Source of the DNA: Allolucifera butyrica
Lineage (GTDB): Bacteria > Bacillota > Negativicutes > Sporomusales > UPPP01
Reading direction: 5' to 3'
DNA length: 64,000 nt
Assembly (NCBI RefSeq): GCF_900476375.1
Contig: NZ_UPPP01000094.1
Location: 124,001-188,000 of the forward strand
Of the stretch, positions 15,317-24,310 are shown piece after piece (positions within the stretch are counted from its first letter, which is position 1; the number at the start of each line of letters is the position of its first letter). The notes under the pieces are model-generated. The model ran no database searches. It was not told the DNA's origin and saw only the letters and a program-made list of their open reading frames with translations. The position numbers were made by a program, and so were the translations under genes.

Positions 15317-16225
15317 TCACACCGCAGGTAGACTTTGCTGCAAGGTGAGCAGGGGAGCAAACAGGTCGCCATACTGCTGCAGCCGCTCAAGAACCTGCGG
15401 TGCCGTAAAGGTAAGACGGTCTTTGGCTTTAGTTTGCCAGGCGGATTCGATCTCTTGCCAGGTGAGGGGAGTAGAAACGGTTGGTTGCTCCCGGGCTCGC
15501 AAGGAATAAACGCAAACTGTTGTCTTGTGACTGTCATTCTGGCTCCAGTCGACAAAGACCTTGCCGGTTCGCAGATTTTTCCGCATGTTGGAAATGACGG
15601 CCAGAGGGTACCGGGTTTCCAGTAAGTGGGCCAGCGTGTTAGCGAAACGTTTGGTTTGGCTGTAACTGACCGGAGAATTTAAAGGGACATAGATTTGTAA
15701 CCCCTTAGAACCGGATGTTTTCGGAAAACTTTGCAGATGATAGGATGTGAAAATATCCTGTAGCCAAAGGGCGACTTGACAGCAATCAAGAATGCCGGCC
15801 GGCGGGCCGGGGTCCAGATCGAAAACCAGGGTGGTAGGCACGGCAATGGCCGATGCGAGAGAAAGGGAGGTATGAAGTTCCAGGGCGGCCAGATTAACGG
15901 CCCAAACGAGGGACGGCAAATCTTCGACGAGACAGAAGTTAACATGACGGCGGTTTTTTTCACTCCAGACCGGGGCAGTGCGCAGCCAGGCAGGACGGTG
16001 GGCGGGGCATTCCTTTTGATAAAAAAAGGGGCTGGAGGCTCCCTGTGGATAGCGTTTCAAGGTAAGAGGCCGGTTATGGAGGTGAGGCAAAAGGTAAGGA
16101 GCAACCCGGATATAGTAATCGATTACCTGGGTTTTGGTGAAGCCGGCCGCAGGATAGTAGAGTTTGGTGAGGTTAGACAGTTGTAATGTAACTCCATTGA
16201 CGGTCAGATTTGTTTTTTCAGGCAC
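15317..16225 (-). CDS. ligD: LigD-type DNA polymerase/primase of non-homologous end joining
   Basis: A 302-residue stand-alone copy of the LigD polymerase (archaeo-eukaryotic primase fold) domain, which fills gaps at double-strand breaks. Visible motifs are LTLKRYPQG and FFYQKECPAHRPAWL, the catalytic DLD in LVFDLDPG, SGSKGLQIYVPL, and FVDWSQND with the third acidic residue. No ligase or phosphoesterase domain is attached. It is the last gene of the ligase-Ku-polymerase operon and overlaps the Ku stop by 8 bases. Repair of spore DNA during germination is the usual role of such operons in spore formers. Confidence 0.92.
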   Translation of the reverse strand: MPEKTNLTVNGVTLQLSNLTKLYYPAAGFTKTQVIDYYIRVAPYLLPHLHNRPLTLKRYPQGASSPFFYQKECPAHRPAWLRTAPVWSEKNRRHVNFCLVEDLPSLVWAVNLAALELHTSLSLASAIAVPTTLVFDLDPGPPAGILDCCQVALWLQDIFTSYHLQSFPKTSGSKGLQIYVPLNSPVSYSQTKRFANTLAHLLETRYPLAVISNMRKNLRTGKVFVDWSQNDSHKTTVCVYSLRAREQPTVSTPLTWQEIESAWQTKAKDRLTFTAPQVLERLQQYGDLFAPLLTLQQSLPAV

Positions 16226-17033
16226 GGCTTTTTTTCCTCCTCGGTTTGGCCGCCGGCGTATCTTTAATCGCTGCCAAACTGGCTTCCAGGGCAGCCATCA
16301 GGTCGATTACTTTCCCTTTCTCTTGTGCGGCGGGTTGGGTTACCGTTTGTTCTCCCTCGGCTTTGCGTTCAATCATGGCCAGTACTTTTTCCCTGTACTC
16401 ATCCTGGTATTTCGCAGGGGCAAAATCGCTTGCTAAGGATTCAATCAATTGCTCCGCCATTTTTAATTCCCGTTCCGGCGGTTCAACAGAGGCAGGCAGG
16501 TCATTCAGTTCTTCCCGGGCAACCACTTCGTCGGCAAAAAACATGGTAGCCAGGACAAGCAGATTTTCCGCCGGCCGGATTGCGGCAAGATACTGTTTAC
16601 TGCGCAGGATAAAGCGGGCCAACGCTACCTTTTTTGTCTTTTGCATCGCCGAGAGCAGCAAAGTATATGCCTTACCTGCCCCTTTGTCCGGAATTAGATA
16701 ATAGGAATGTTCAAAATAAACCGGATCAATTTGCTCCCACTGAACAAAATCCTCAATTTCAATGCCACGGGAAGCTTCCGGACTGAGTGCTTCCAATTCC
16801 TCATTGGTGACAACTACATATTGGTTGGAAGACAGCTCATATCCCTTTACAATTTCTTCTGCAGGCACTTCTTTGTCGTCCAGGGCGCAAACCCGCTTTA
16901 ACCGGATCCGGCAGGCATCGCTCCGGCGAAGTTGATGAAAATGCAGCGTTTTTTTCTTGACGGCATTGAATAGTTTTACCGGTATATTAACCAGGCCGAA
17001 ACTGATGGCACCGCTCCAGATAGGACGTGGCAC
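16218..17033 (-). CDS. ku: Ku-type DNA end-binding protein
   Basis: Homodimeric bacterial Ku that binds double-strand break ends and recruits LigD. The 271-residue product has the usual beta-barrel core: MPRPIWSGAISFGLVNIPV at the start, LHFHQLRRSDACRI, VPAEEIVKGYE, IDPVYFEHSYYL, and KVALARFILRSKQYL. The C-terminal 30 residues are basic and end in RRKKSRA, a tail type that helps DNA binding. It follows the ligase gene by 14 bases and overlaps the polymerase gene by 8 bases. Confidence 0.95.
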   Translation of the reverse strand: MPRPIWSGAISFGLVNIPVKLFNAVKKKTLHFHQLRRSDACRIRLKRVCALDDKEVPAEEIVKGYELSSNQYVVVTNEELEALSPEASRGIEIEDFVQWEQIDPVYFEHSYYLIPDKGAGKAYTLLLSAMQKTKKVALARFILRSKQYLAAIRPAENLLVLATMFFADEVVAREELNDLPASVEPPERELKMAEQLIESLASDFAPAKYQDEYREKVLAMIERKAEGEQTVTQPAAQEKGKVIDLMAALEASLAAIKDTPAAKPRRKKSRA

Positions 17034-17047
17034 ATAAATTTCCCCCT

Positions 17048-18031
17048 TTAGGTTTCTTTAACAACAATTTGCGGATCCTTATCAAAGCGTAATCCTTTGA
17101 AGACGGGGTGGCGCAGGGTATGGGACGGTGTCCATTCGGTGAATTCAAATTCACCGATCAGGCGGGGTTCAACGAAGATTGTATCTTTCGGCAGCAACTG
17201 CGGCATTTGTGAAAACGGGGAAGAACAGCGTACCAGCGGCTGGAGCAGGTCGGCCAGTTGTTTTAGTGTTTGGCGGGAAAACCCGGTTCCTACCTTGCCG
17301 GCGTATAGCAACTGCGGCGTCGCGGCGGTCCGGTCGTAATAGCCGGTGATAAGGGCGCCGATTTGTCCCGAGCGGGCGCCCTGGCCGGGTGTCCAGCCGC
17401 AGATTAAGAGTTCCTGCCGCTTTTGATTCTTGATTTTTTGCCAGTCACCGGTGCGTTTTCCCGGTTGATAGGTACTTGCCAGGCGTTTGGCGATAATTCC
17501 TTCCAGGCCCAGTTGGCGGCTGGCTTGCCATACCTCTTGTCCGTGGCCGGCTTTGAAGGAAGGGGTTTGCCAGGACGGGCCGGAAAGGGACAGGTTCTCC
17601 AGGCGGGAGCGGCGTTCAGAATAAGGAAGATGCAGGATGGAAGAACCATTGATGAATAGCAGGTCAAAAATCATATAGGTAACGGGATATTGGTCTTTTC
17701 TCTGTTCAATCTGCTTGAGCGACGTAATTCCCATGCGGTTCTGCAGGCGGGAAAAGGAGGGTCGTCCGTCCGGGCCGATGCATACAATTTCTCCGTCCAG
17801 AATAACCGGGGCGGATGATACGCAGCCCGCTAAGGGTAAGAGTTCAGGATAATGGCTGGTAATATCCTTTAGATGGCGGCTGTGAATGGTTAACAGTGAG
17901 TTGTCGATGAGAATGAGAGCGCGCAATCCGTCCCATTTGATTTCATAGCCAAATTCGGCGTCATTATTGGGAAGCTGGGAAGATGGAGTTGCCAGCATGG
18001 GTTTCAATTGCGAAAATTTAAATGGCTTCAT
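17048..18031 (-). CDS. ligD: ATP-dependent DNA ligase (LigD ligase module)
   Basis: A 327-residue ATP-dependent ligase. The adenylated lysine is in YEIKWDGLRAL, followed by SRHLKDIT, VILDGEIVC and MIFDLLF (motifs III-IIIa), GLEGIIAKR (motif IV) and DWQKIKN (motif V); the OB domain follows to the end. The length covers only adenylation and OB domains, so ligase and polymerase, fused in many LigD proteins, are separate genes here. It is first in the operon with Ku and the polymerase. The ribosome-binding site is weak (CAGGAAAA, distant), so the start may be imperfect. Confidence 0.93.
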   Translation of the reverse strand: MKPFKFSQLKPMLATPSSQLPNNDAEFGYEIKWDGLRALILIDNSLLTIHSRHLKDITSHYPELLPLAGCVSSAPVILDGEIVCIGPDGRPSFSRLQNRMGITSLKQIEQRKDQYPVTYMIFDLLFINGSSILHLPYSERRSRLENLSLSGPSWQTPSFKAGHGQEVWQASRQLGLEGIIAKRLASTYQPGKRTGDWQKIKNQKRQELLICGWTPGQGARSGQIGALITGYYDRTAATPQLLYAGKVGTGFSRQTLKQLADLLQPLVRCSSPFSQMPQLLPKDTIFVEPRLIGEFEFTEWTPSHTLRHPVFKGLRFDKDPQIVVKET

Positions 18032-18075
18032 GAGAGTAGTATTTTTCCTGACGACAAAAATATTACAGCGATAAA

Positions 18076-18106
18076 TAAAAAACAGACCGGAAATTCGGTC
18101 TGTTTG
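18076..18106 (-). terminator. Terminator of the zinc-binding protein gene
   Basis: On the minus strand AAACAGACCG and CGGTCTGTTT form a stem, followed by TTTTTATTTA. It separates the small zinc-ribbon gene from the end-joining operon. Confidence 0.8.
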
Positions 18107-18187
18107 TATCGGAAATTAACTTTTTCCAATCATTTTTTCGCAGAGTATTAACTCCGCCCGAATCACTGCATTAAGTGATTCTTCTTT

Positions 18188-18487
18188 TTAGTAGCTTTTG
18201 TGAGCCTGGAAGCAGTCCCGGCAATAAACCGGTTTGCCGGCGGTAGGTTTGAAAGGAACTTGCGTGGTTACACCGCAATCGCTGCAAGTGGCTTCAAACA
18301 TTTCCCGCGGTTGGCGGAATCCGCCGGAACGGCCATTATTTTGGGATTTACGGGCAGCGCGGCAGGAAGGGCAGCGTGAAGGCTCATTCTGGAAGCCTTT
18401 TTCTGCATAGAAAGCTTGTTCCGAAGCAGTAAAAGCAAAGTCTGCACCGCATTCCTTACAGGTAAGATTTTTGTCTTGGTAGGTCAT
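18188..18487 (-). CDS. CxxC zinc-binding protein (zf-trcl type)
   Basis: The start is ATG 18487, 9 bases after AAGGAGG; the frame runs to 18496 but only into that site. The 99-residue product holds three pairs of cysteines: CKECGADF with CPSCRAAR, and CSDCG with CRDCFQ. The first half matches the probable zinc-binding domain zf-trcl (TCKECGADFAFTASEQAFYAEKG is the signature region), the second is a CxxC ribbon. Basic Gly/Arg-rich linker between them. Common in Firmicutes; function unknown, possibly RNA or DNA binding. Confidence 0.85.
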   Translation of the reverse strand: MTYQDKNLTCKECGADFAFTASEQAFYAEKGFQNEPSRCPSCRAARKSQNNGRSGGFRQPREMFEATCSDCGVTTQVPFKPTAGKPVYCRDCFQAHKSY

Positions 18488-18613
18488 GTCAACCAACCTC
18501 CTTAGTAAATTACTCCAACAATTGCGGGCGGTTGGTCAGTGACATGATCTATCAGCGAACCACGAGCAATTATTTTCGTTTCAGCTCATAATACCGTATT
18601 TTCCCGGCGTTTG

Positions 18614-20473
18614 TCAATAGTCTGCGAGTAATTTTTCCAATTCGCCCAGCATACCGGCAAATTTTTGTAAGGTAATTTCAACCGGTTCCGGTGAAGCCAT
18701 ATTAACGCCGGCTTTTTTCAGGATGCTGAGAGAATAGTCCGAGCCGCCGCTTTGTAAAAAGCCAATATACCGTTTTTGCGCCGGCTGCCCTTCCTGCAAT
18801 ATTTGTCCAGCCAGAGAGGTTGCAGCTGAATAGCCTGTTACGTATTGATATACATAGAAATCCCAATAAAAATGGGGAATACGGGCCCATTCCACATCGA
18901 TTTCCTTGTCGATTTCTATATTGGCACCATAATACCGGACATTCAGCTCATGCCACAAGGCGTCCAGCATATCGGCGGTAATGGTTTCCCCATTTTCCGA
19001 TTTATCATAAAGCAGTTTTTCGAATTCGGCAAACATGGTTTGGCGGTAAACGGTTCCCCGGACGGCTTCCAAATATTGATTCAAAAGATACATTTTCCGC
19101 TGCTTGTCTTTGGTGATTTTTAGCATATATTCCAAGAGCAGGATCTCATTGGTAGTAGAAGCTACTTCTGCGCAAAATGTGGTATAAGAAGCCGTCGCAT
19201 AGGGCTGGGTTGCATAACTGTAGTAGCTATGGATGGCATGCCCCATCTCATGGGCCAAAGTGGAAACATCATCATAACGGTTGCTGTAATTCAGCAAAAC
19301 AAAGGGATGAACGCCGTAAACTCCCCAGGAATAAGCGCCGGTTTGTTTTCCCTTATTTTCGTATACATCAATCCACCCGGATGAAAATCCTTTTTCCAGG
19401 ATGGCTGTGTATTCAGGGCCTAACGGTGCCAAAGCCTGACGTACCAGACCCAGGCCTTCCTCATAGGGAGTGGTGAAGTCCACTTTGGCAACCAGGGGAG
19501 CATACATATCATACATATGAATTGTATCCAGTTTTAAGGCTTTCTTTTTCAGCGCTACATAGCGGTGCAGCGGAGCCAAATTGTCGTGGACGGTGGATAT
19601 TAAATTTTCATATACGGCAATGGGAACATTATCGCCTTCCAGAGCCGATTCCAAGGTAGACTTGTATTTGCGGACTTTGGCATAAAAGATATTTTTTTTG
19701 ATACTGCCGCCAAGGGTGGCGGCAAAGGTATTTCGATACTGGTTATAGGTGTTATACAGAGCTGTAAACGACTTTTGGCGTAATATGCGGTCCGGAGACA
19801 TAATTAAAGTCCGGTACCGCCCTTCACTCAGGTGTACTTCCTTGCCGTTGGCGTCGGTGACGGAGGGAAATTTTAGATCGGCGTGGGCTAACATATTAAA
19901 AATGTTTTCCGGTGCCTGGGTTACTTCTGCAGAACGGGAAAGAATTTCTTCCTCCGGCTGAGAAAGAACATGCTTTTTTTGCCGGGCCAGGTCGTCGAAA
20001 TAGAAACCGTATTCCTTTAGACCGGCTTCCTGTTGGCGAAATTGATTTAATACGGCTTCGGGAATAGCAAGGATCTCGGGCTCAATGAAAGCGGTGACGG
20101 CGCCGGCTTCCGCCAATAATGCCTCGGTTTTGCCGGTCATGGACTGAAATTTGGTATTGGCGGTATTTTCGTCTTTATGCATCCGGGCGAAGCCGAACAA
20201 TTTGCCGCTGATGATCCCGATTTCATCACGGGCTTTTAGACATTTAAGCAGATTTTGGGCGCCGGAGGCTAATTTCCCCTGATATTGAACGACTCCCGGC
20301 AACAATGATTTCAAACGGTCAAAATCGGCCTGCCAGGCCTCGTCACTGGCATAAATATCATTTAAATGCCATTGGTATTTTGCCGGTATTTCATTGCGGT
20401 CGGGAACCTGGGAGGAAAGCGTGAACCCGTCATTAGCAAAATAACGCTCTGATGCGTCGATGAACTTTTTCAA
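18614..20473 (-). CDS. pepF: Oligoendopeptidase F
   Basis: A 619-residue M3-family zinc metallopeptidase that cleaves short peptides in the cytoplasm. The zinc site is LAHEMGHAIHSYYS (HExxH) with the downstream Glu in the EVASTTNE helix. The N-terminal oligopeptidase F helical domain begins after IPAKYQWHLNDIYASDEAW. The start is TTG 20473, with AAGGAG 10 bases upstream; no ATG is available nearby. No signal peptide. It stands alone, between the small zinc protein and the amidase gene. Confidence 0.95.
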   Translation of the reverse strand: MKKFIDASERYFANDGFTLSSQVPDRNEIPAKYQWHLNDIYASDEAWQADFDRLKSLLPGVVQYQGKLASGAQNLLKCLKARDEIGIISGKLFGFARMHKDENTANTKFQSMTGKTEALLAEAGAVTAFIEPEILAIPEAVLNQFRQQEAGLKEYGFYFDDLARQKKHVLSQPEEEILSRSAEVTQAPENIFNMLAHADLKFPSVTDANGKEVHLSEGRYRTLIMSPDRILRQKSFTALYNTYNQYRNTFAATLGGSIKKNIFYAKVRKYKSTLESALEGDNVPIAVYENLISTVHDNLAPLHRYVALKKKALKLDTIHMYDMYAPLVAKVDFTTPYEEGLGLVRQALAPLGPEYTAILEKGFSSGWIDVYENKGKQTGAYSWGVYGVHPFVLLNYSNRYDDVSTLAHEMGHAIHSYYSYATQPYATASYTTFCAEVASTTNEILLLEYMLKITKDKQRKMYLLNQYLEAVRGTVYRQTMFAEFEKLLYDKSENGETITADMLDALWHELNVRYYGANIEIDKEIDVEWARIPHFYWDFYVYQYVTGYSAATSLAGQILQEGQPAQKRYIGFLQSGGSDYSLSILKKAGVNMASPEPVEITLQKFAGMLGELEKLLADY

Positions 20474-20564
20474 TATGAGACACTCCTTTATAAGAATGAT
20501 CTAAAATATATTGGCATAAAAGGTCTGATTTTCCTCTTATAGCATACCCTTGCCCGATATTTTT

Positions 20565-21350
20565 CTATACTTTAAAATAACTTACAATTCCTTCAAAAAT
20601 AGCATCGGCCGCTTTCTCCCTTCCGTCCGTACTTGAGAGAAGAACTTCTTCTTCCGGATTGGAAATAAAAGCAACTTCGGTAAGTACCGCCGGCATGCGG
20701 GCATGACGAATGACAAAAAAACTGGCAAAACGGACACCCCGGTCCGTTGTTCCTAATTGTCCTACCAGGTTTTTTTGAATTGCCTTAGCCAGGTATATCG
20801 ATTCCGTACCCCCATAATGGAAAGTGGTTGTTCCCGATACCGTACTGTCGTTAAATGCATCATTATGAATGGAGATGAAAAGATCGGCATTAATTTTATT
20901 GGCAATATCGATACGGGATGCCAGTTCTTCGGCAACCGGCGCCCCGGCGTAGGAAACCTCCTGGTCGGACTCGCGTGTCATTACGGCGGAAGCACCGTTT
21001 TTTTGCAGTTTATAACATAATTGTTGGGCAATGGCCAGGGTATTTTCTTTTTCCAATGTACCGGCAGGACCGGCAGAGCCGGAGTCGCCGCCGCCATGGC
21101 CGGGATCAATGCAGATTGTTTTTCCCCCCAGCCGGTCACTTTCGGCGGATTCCGCATTGTCCGCTGAAAGCCGGTCCGGCGTAAACAGGAACAAGGACGG
21201 ATTCCGGGTATTAATATAGACAATTCCCCGGCGGGTATCATAGGCAATCCCCCAGCGGAGTTTTTCCGCCATGCTCTTCAGTGTAGTGAGGATATCTTTG
21301 GTGACCCGGGGGTTTACCGGGATTTTCTGCCCATCTATGATGATTTGCAT
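20565..21350 (-). CDS. N-acetylmuramoyl-L-alanine amidase (Amidase_3), no signal peptide
   Basis: A 261-residue peptidoglycan amidase. The zinc ligands and catalytic residues are visible in ICIDPGHGGGDSG (about 75-87), GTLEKENTLAI, FISIHNDAFND and LTEVAFISNPEEE. The first 60 residues form a small beta-rich domain (IIIDGQKIPVNPRV) of unknown use. No N-terminal signal peptide or membrane anchor is seen, which is unusual for a wall hydrolase; secretion by another route, or action in the mother cell or during lysis, is possible. The ATG at 21350 has AGGG at the usual distance. It diverges from the radical SAM gene at 21497. Confidence 0.88.
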   Translation of the reverse strand: MQIIIDGQKIPVNPRVTKDILTTLKSMAEKLRWGIAYDTRRGIVYINTRNPSLFLFTPDRLSADNAESAESDRLGGKTICIDPGHGGGDSGSAGPAGTLEKENTLAIAQQLCYKLQKNGASAVMTRESDQEVSYAGAPVAEELASRIDIANKINADLFISIHNDAFNDSTVSGTTTFHYGGTESIYLAKAIQKNLVGQLGTTDRGVRFASFFVIRHARMPAVLTEVAFISNPEEEVLLSSTDGREKAADAIFEGIVSYFKV

Positions 21351-21496
21351 AGCCTCACACCCTTTTTCGTTTTACTTTGTTTATCTTATTCAACAAAGTT
21401 TAGGGGAGTGATTTGGCCGGGCAAGGATATTGACGCTTGCATGGGGAAAATACTAGAGTACGGTCTGTTGACACTATGAGAAGATAGGTGAGTTGT

Positions 21497-23272
21497 TTGA
21501 AGATAGTATTAACCACGTTAAATGCCAAGTTTATTCATTCTTCCCTGGCGTTACGTTATTTAAAGGTCTCTTGTCGGGACGCCGGCGCTGAGATAAAGAT
21601 TAAGGAATACACCATTAATAATGAACCACTGGCAGTTCTGGGTGATATCTACCGGGAAAAACCGGATGTCGTTGGCTTGGCGTGTTATATATGGAATATT
21701 GAGCAAATTTTAAGTCTGGCCCAAATGATACGCAAGGTTTTGCCCCAAACTAAAATTATTCTTGGCGGTCCGGAGGTATCCTTTGATCCCTTGGAAACAA
21801 TGAACCGGCATTCCTGGGTGGATTATATCGTAACGGGGGAGGGGGAAAAGGGATTTCGGGAGCTTATTTTGGCGTTAAAAGACGGCGGCAGTGTCGAGGA
21901 ACTCGAGGGACTGGCGTTCCGCCGGAACGGGGTTGCCGGTGTAAACGGCGCACCGGCAATAATTAACGATTTGAATACCCTGCCGTTTCCTTACGACGAG
22001 GCAGATATGGAGCAGTTGAAGGATAAAATCATTTATTATGAATCCTCCCGGGGCTGTCCCTTCCGCTGCCAATACTGTTTATCCAGCGCGACGCAGGGAG
22101 TCCGGTACCGCTCCCGGCAGCAAGTTTTGCAAGAACTTGCCTTTTTTATTCGCCATGACGTCAAGCAGGTTAAGTTTGTGGACCGCACGTTTAACGCACG
22201 GAAAGAACATTATCTGCCCATTTTTCAGTTCCTGGCCGGTCAGGATTGCCGGACTAATTTTCATTTTGAAATGGCAATTGACAGTTTGGATGAAGAGACT
22301 CTTCAATTTTTACGCCAGATTCCGCCGGGCCGTTTTCAATTTGAGATCGGCGTTCAGTCGACCTATGAACCGGCGCTTAATGCCATTTGCCGTCATAACG
22401 ATTGGCCGTCCATTGTTGCAAAAGTAAACCGGATTCAGTCTTATAACAATATCCACATGCATCTGGACTTGATTGCCGGACTGCCGCAGGAAACTTACGA
22501 GCGGTTTGCCGGTTCCTTTAATGCTGTATATGCTTTACAGCCGGATATGCTGCAGATTGGCTTTCTGAAACTCTTAAAGGGGTCGGGCATTCACAAGGCG
22601 GCTAAACAGTATGGTTATGTAGCGATGGATACGGCACCTTATGAGGTTTTGGCCAATAACTATATAAATTATGAGCAGGTCCGGCAGCTGAAAAACATGG
22701 AAACGGTATTTAATCTATTTTATAATAGCGGACGAATGCGGCTGACTACCGCCTGGATTATCCGGACTCAGGAAAAAAACGCATTTTCTTTCTATTCGCG
22801 GCTGGCCCGGTACTGGGAAGAAAAGGAGCTGTTTATGATGGCTTATAGTGCAAAATCTCTTTATCGGCATTTCTTTGCCTTTTGCCAGGATGCCTATGGG
22901 GAGATGCAAAGGTTATGGGAGCAACTGTTGAAGATGGATGCGTTGTTAACCGACCAGGGAACCATCCGGCCTGATTTGTTAGCCTGGAATGGAGAAAAGT
23001 GGGCTGGAGAAAAGAATGATTTTTGGCGGGACAAGAACCGCCTGCAGCGTTATTTACCCGGCTATTCATTTACTACCTGGCGTGACAATAAAAAGAAATT
23101 TCTGATCGAAGTTTTTGACGTAGATATCCCGGAATATTTGCGGTCAGGTACGGTGGTTTACAAACCGACGGCCCTTTTATTTTCGTATGCCGGGAAAGAA
23201 GCGTCCTATCAATTATTGCCTGACCGGGATTTCTGGCTGGAAGGGGAAACTGCGACCGATGATGCGCTATAA
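21497..23272 (+). CDS. B12-binding-domain radical SAM protein with DUF4080
   Basis: The start is taken as TTG 21497 because AGGTGA lies 5 bases upstream and MKIVLTTLNAKFIHSSLALRYL is the usual opening of this family; GTG 21488 is an alternative. The 591-residue product has an N-terminal Rossmann, B12-binding-like domain (VVGLACYIWNIE, ILGGPEVSFDP, DYIVTGEGE) without the DxHxxG cobalamin histidine, a radical SAM domain (SSRGCPFRCQYC, FVDRTFN, IGVQSTYEPAL), and a C-terminal DUF4080 region. Its substrate is unknown. The next radical SAM gene overlaps its 3' end by 14 bases, so the two are cotranslated. Confidence 0.88.
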   Translation: MKIVLTTLNAKFIHSSLALRYLKVSCRDAGAEIKIKEYTINNEPLAVLGDIYREKPDVVGLACYIWNIEQILSLAQMIRKVLPQTKIILGGPEVSFDPLETMNRHSWVDYIVTGEGEKGFRELILALKDGGSVEELEGLAFRRNGVAGVNGAPAIINDLNTLPFPYDEADMEQLKDKIIYYESSRGCPFRCQYCLSSATQGVRYRSRQQVLQELAFFIRHDVKQVKFVDRTFNARKEHYLPIFQFLAGQDCRTNFHFEMAIDSLDEETLQFLRQIPPGRFQFEIGVQSTYEPALNAICRHNDWPSIVAKVNRIQSYNNIHMHLDLIAGLPQETYERFAGSFNAVYALQPDMLQIGFLKLLKGSGIHKAAKQYGYVAMDTAPYEVLANNYINYEQVRQLKNMETVFNLFYNSGRMRLTTAWIIRTQEKNAFSFYSRLARYWEEKELFMMAYSAKSLYRHFFAFCQDAYGEMQRLWEQLLKMDALLTDQGTIRPDLLAWNGEKWAGEKNDFWRDKNRLQRYLPGYSFTTWRDNKKKFLIEVFDVDIPEYLRSGTVVYKPTALLFSYAGKEASYQLLPDRDFWLEGETATDDAL

Positions 23273-24203
23273 TGTGTATTCTGAATATCTGCGCCGGCGA
23301 TACGGCGAGAAAGTATATAAACTGCCTGTGAGCCTGCCTGTTACCTGCCCTAACCGGGACGGCACCTGCGGTACCGGCGGGTGCGTGTTTTGCGGCGAAA
23401 TTGGCGCCGGTTATGAAAACCTGCCTGCATCTCTGGGAGTCGCGGAACAAATTGCGGCGAACCGGAATCATATCGCCCCCAAATATAAAGCAAAAAAGTT
23501 TATTCCTTATTTTCAAAATTTTAGCAATACCTATTTGCCGCCGGCACAATTACAGGAATATTTGATTCAGGCCTGTCAAGACGATGTGGTTGCCCTGGCG
23601 CTGGCTACCCGGCCGGACTGTATCCATGAAAGGTATTTGGAGATTCTGGCGGAAATAAAAAGGCGGTACCAGGTAGATATCAATATTGAATTGGGGTTGC
23701 AGACCGTTAATTATCATTCCCTGCACAAAATTAACCGGGGTCATACGTTGGCGGAATTTATTGACGCGGTGTTGCGGATCAAACGATACGGTTTGGAGAC
23801 TTGTGCTCACTTAATTTTAAACTTGCCATGGGATAATGAGACGGATGTAATTGAGAATGCCAAGGTTTTATCCGCCCTTACCGTCGACCAGGTCAAACTG
23901 CACGCTTTGTACGTTGTGAAAGGAACAATGTTGGCAGAGTGGTATGAAAGCGGGGCGATACAGATCATTGGCAGAGAAGAATATATTGAACGGGTTGTGA
24001 CATTTCTGGAATATCTCCATCCCGATATTGTAGTGCAGCGGCTTATCGGCCGGGCGCCGGCGGAAAGTACCTTATTTGCCAACTGGCAAACGGGATGGTG
24101 GAAAATCCGGGATAAGATTGAACAAATTTTAGAAGCAAAGGATACCTGTCAGGGACGCCGCTGTATTTATTTACAGGGGAGGGCGGTGCAAAAATTTTTG
24201 TAA
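23259..24203 (+). CDS. TIGR01212-family radical SAM protein (YtqA-like)
   Basis: The start is ATG 23259 (or the adjacent ATG 23262), with AAGGGG upstream and an overlap with the previous gene. The 314-residue product matches the YtqA/TIGR01212 family: VYSEYLRRRYGEKVYKLPV, the cysteines in TCPNRDGTCGTGGCVFCGE (CX..C..C cluster motif with the long spacing typical of this family), FQNFSNTY, IELGLQTVNYHSL and HLILNLPWD. Related proteins include Elp3-like radical SAM enzymes acting on tRNA or lipids, but the reaction is not settled. Overlap with the DUF4080 protein suggests a shared process. Confidence 0.9.
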   Translation: MMRYNVYSEYLRRRYGEKVYKLPVSLPVTCPNRDGTCGTGGCVFCGEIGAGYENLPASLGVAEQIAANRNHIAPKYKAKKFIPYFQNFSNTYLPPAQLQEYLIQACQDDVVALALATRPDCIHERYLEILAEIKRRYQVDINIELGLQTVNYHSLHKINRGHTLAEFIDAVLRIKRYGLETCAHLILNLPWDNETDVIENAKVLSALTVDQVKLHALYVVKGTMLAEWYESGAIQIIGREEYIERVVTFLEYLHPDIVVQRLIGRAPAESTLFANWQTGWWKIRDKIEQILEAKDTCQGRRCIYLQGRAVQKFL

Positions 24204-24235
24204 ATTAGTTGTAACTTCTTACATTGAATCAGATA

Positions 24236-24246
24236 TCTGGTATAAT
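24236..24246 (+). promoter_or_regulatory. Probable -10 box of metF
   Basis: CTGGTATAATG, an extended-type -10 element about 65 bases before the metF GTG. A -35 match (TTACAT) lies about 16 bases upstream. Confidence 0.5.
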
Positions 24247-24310
24247 GAAAGTGTAAATGTTGTATATTGGGGGAGAATTTGTTCCCGCGTAAAGACGAGG
24301 AGAGATTATT

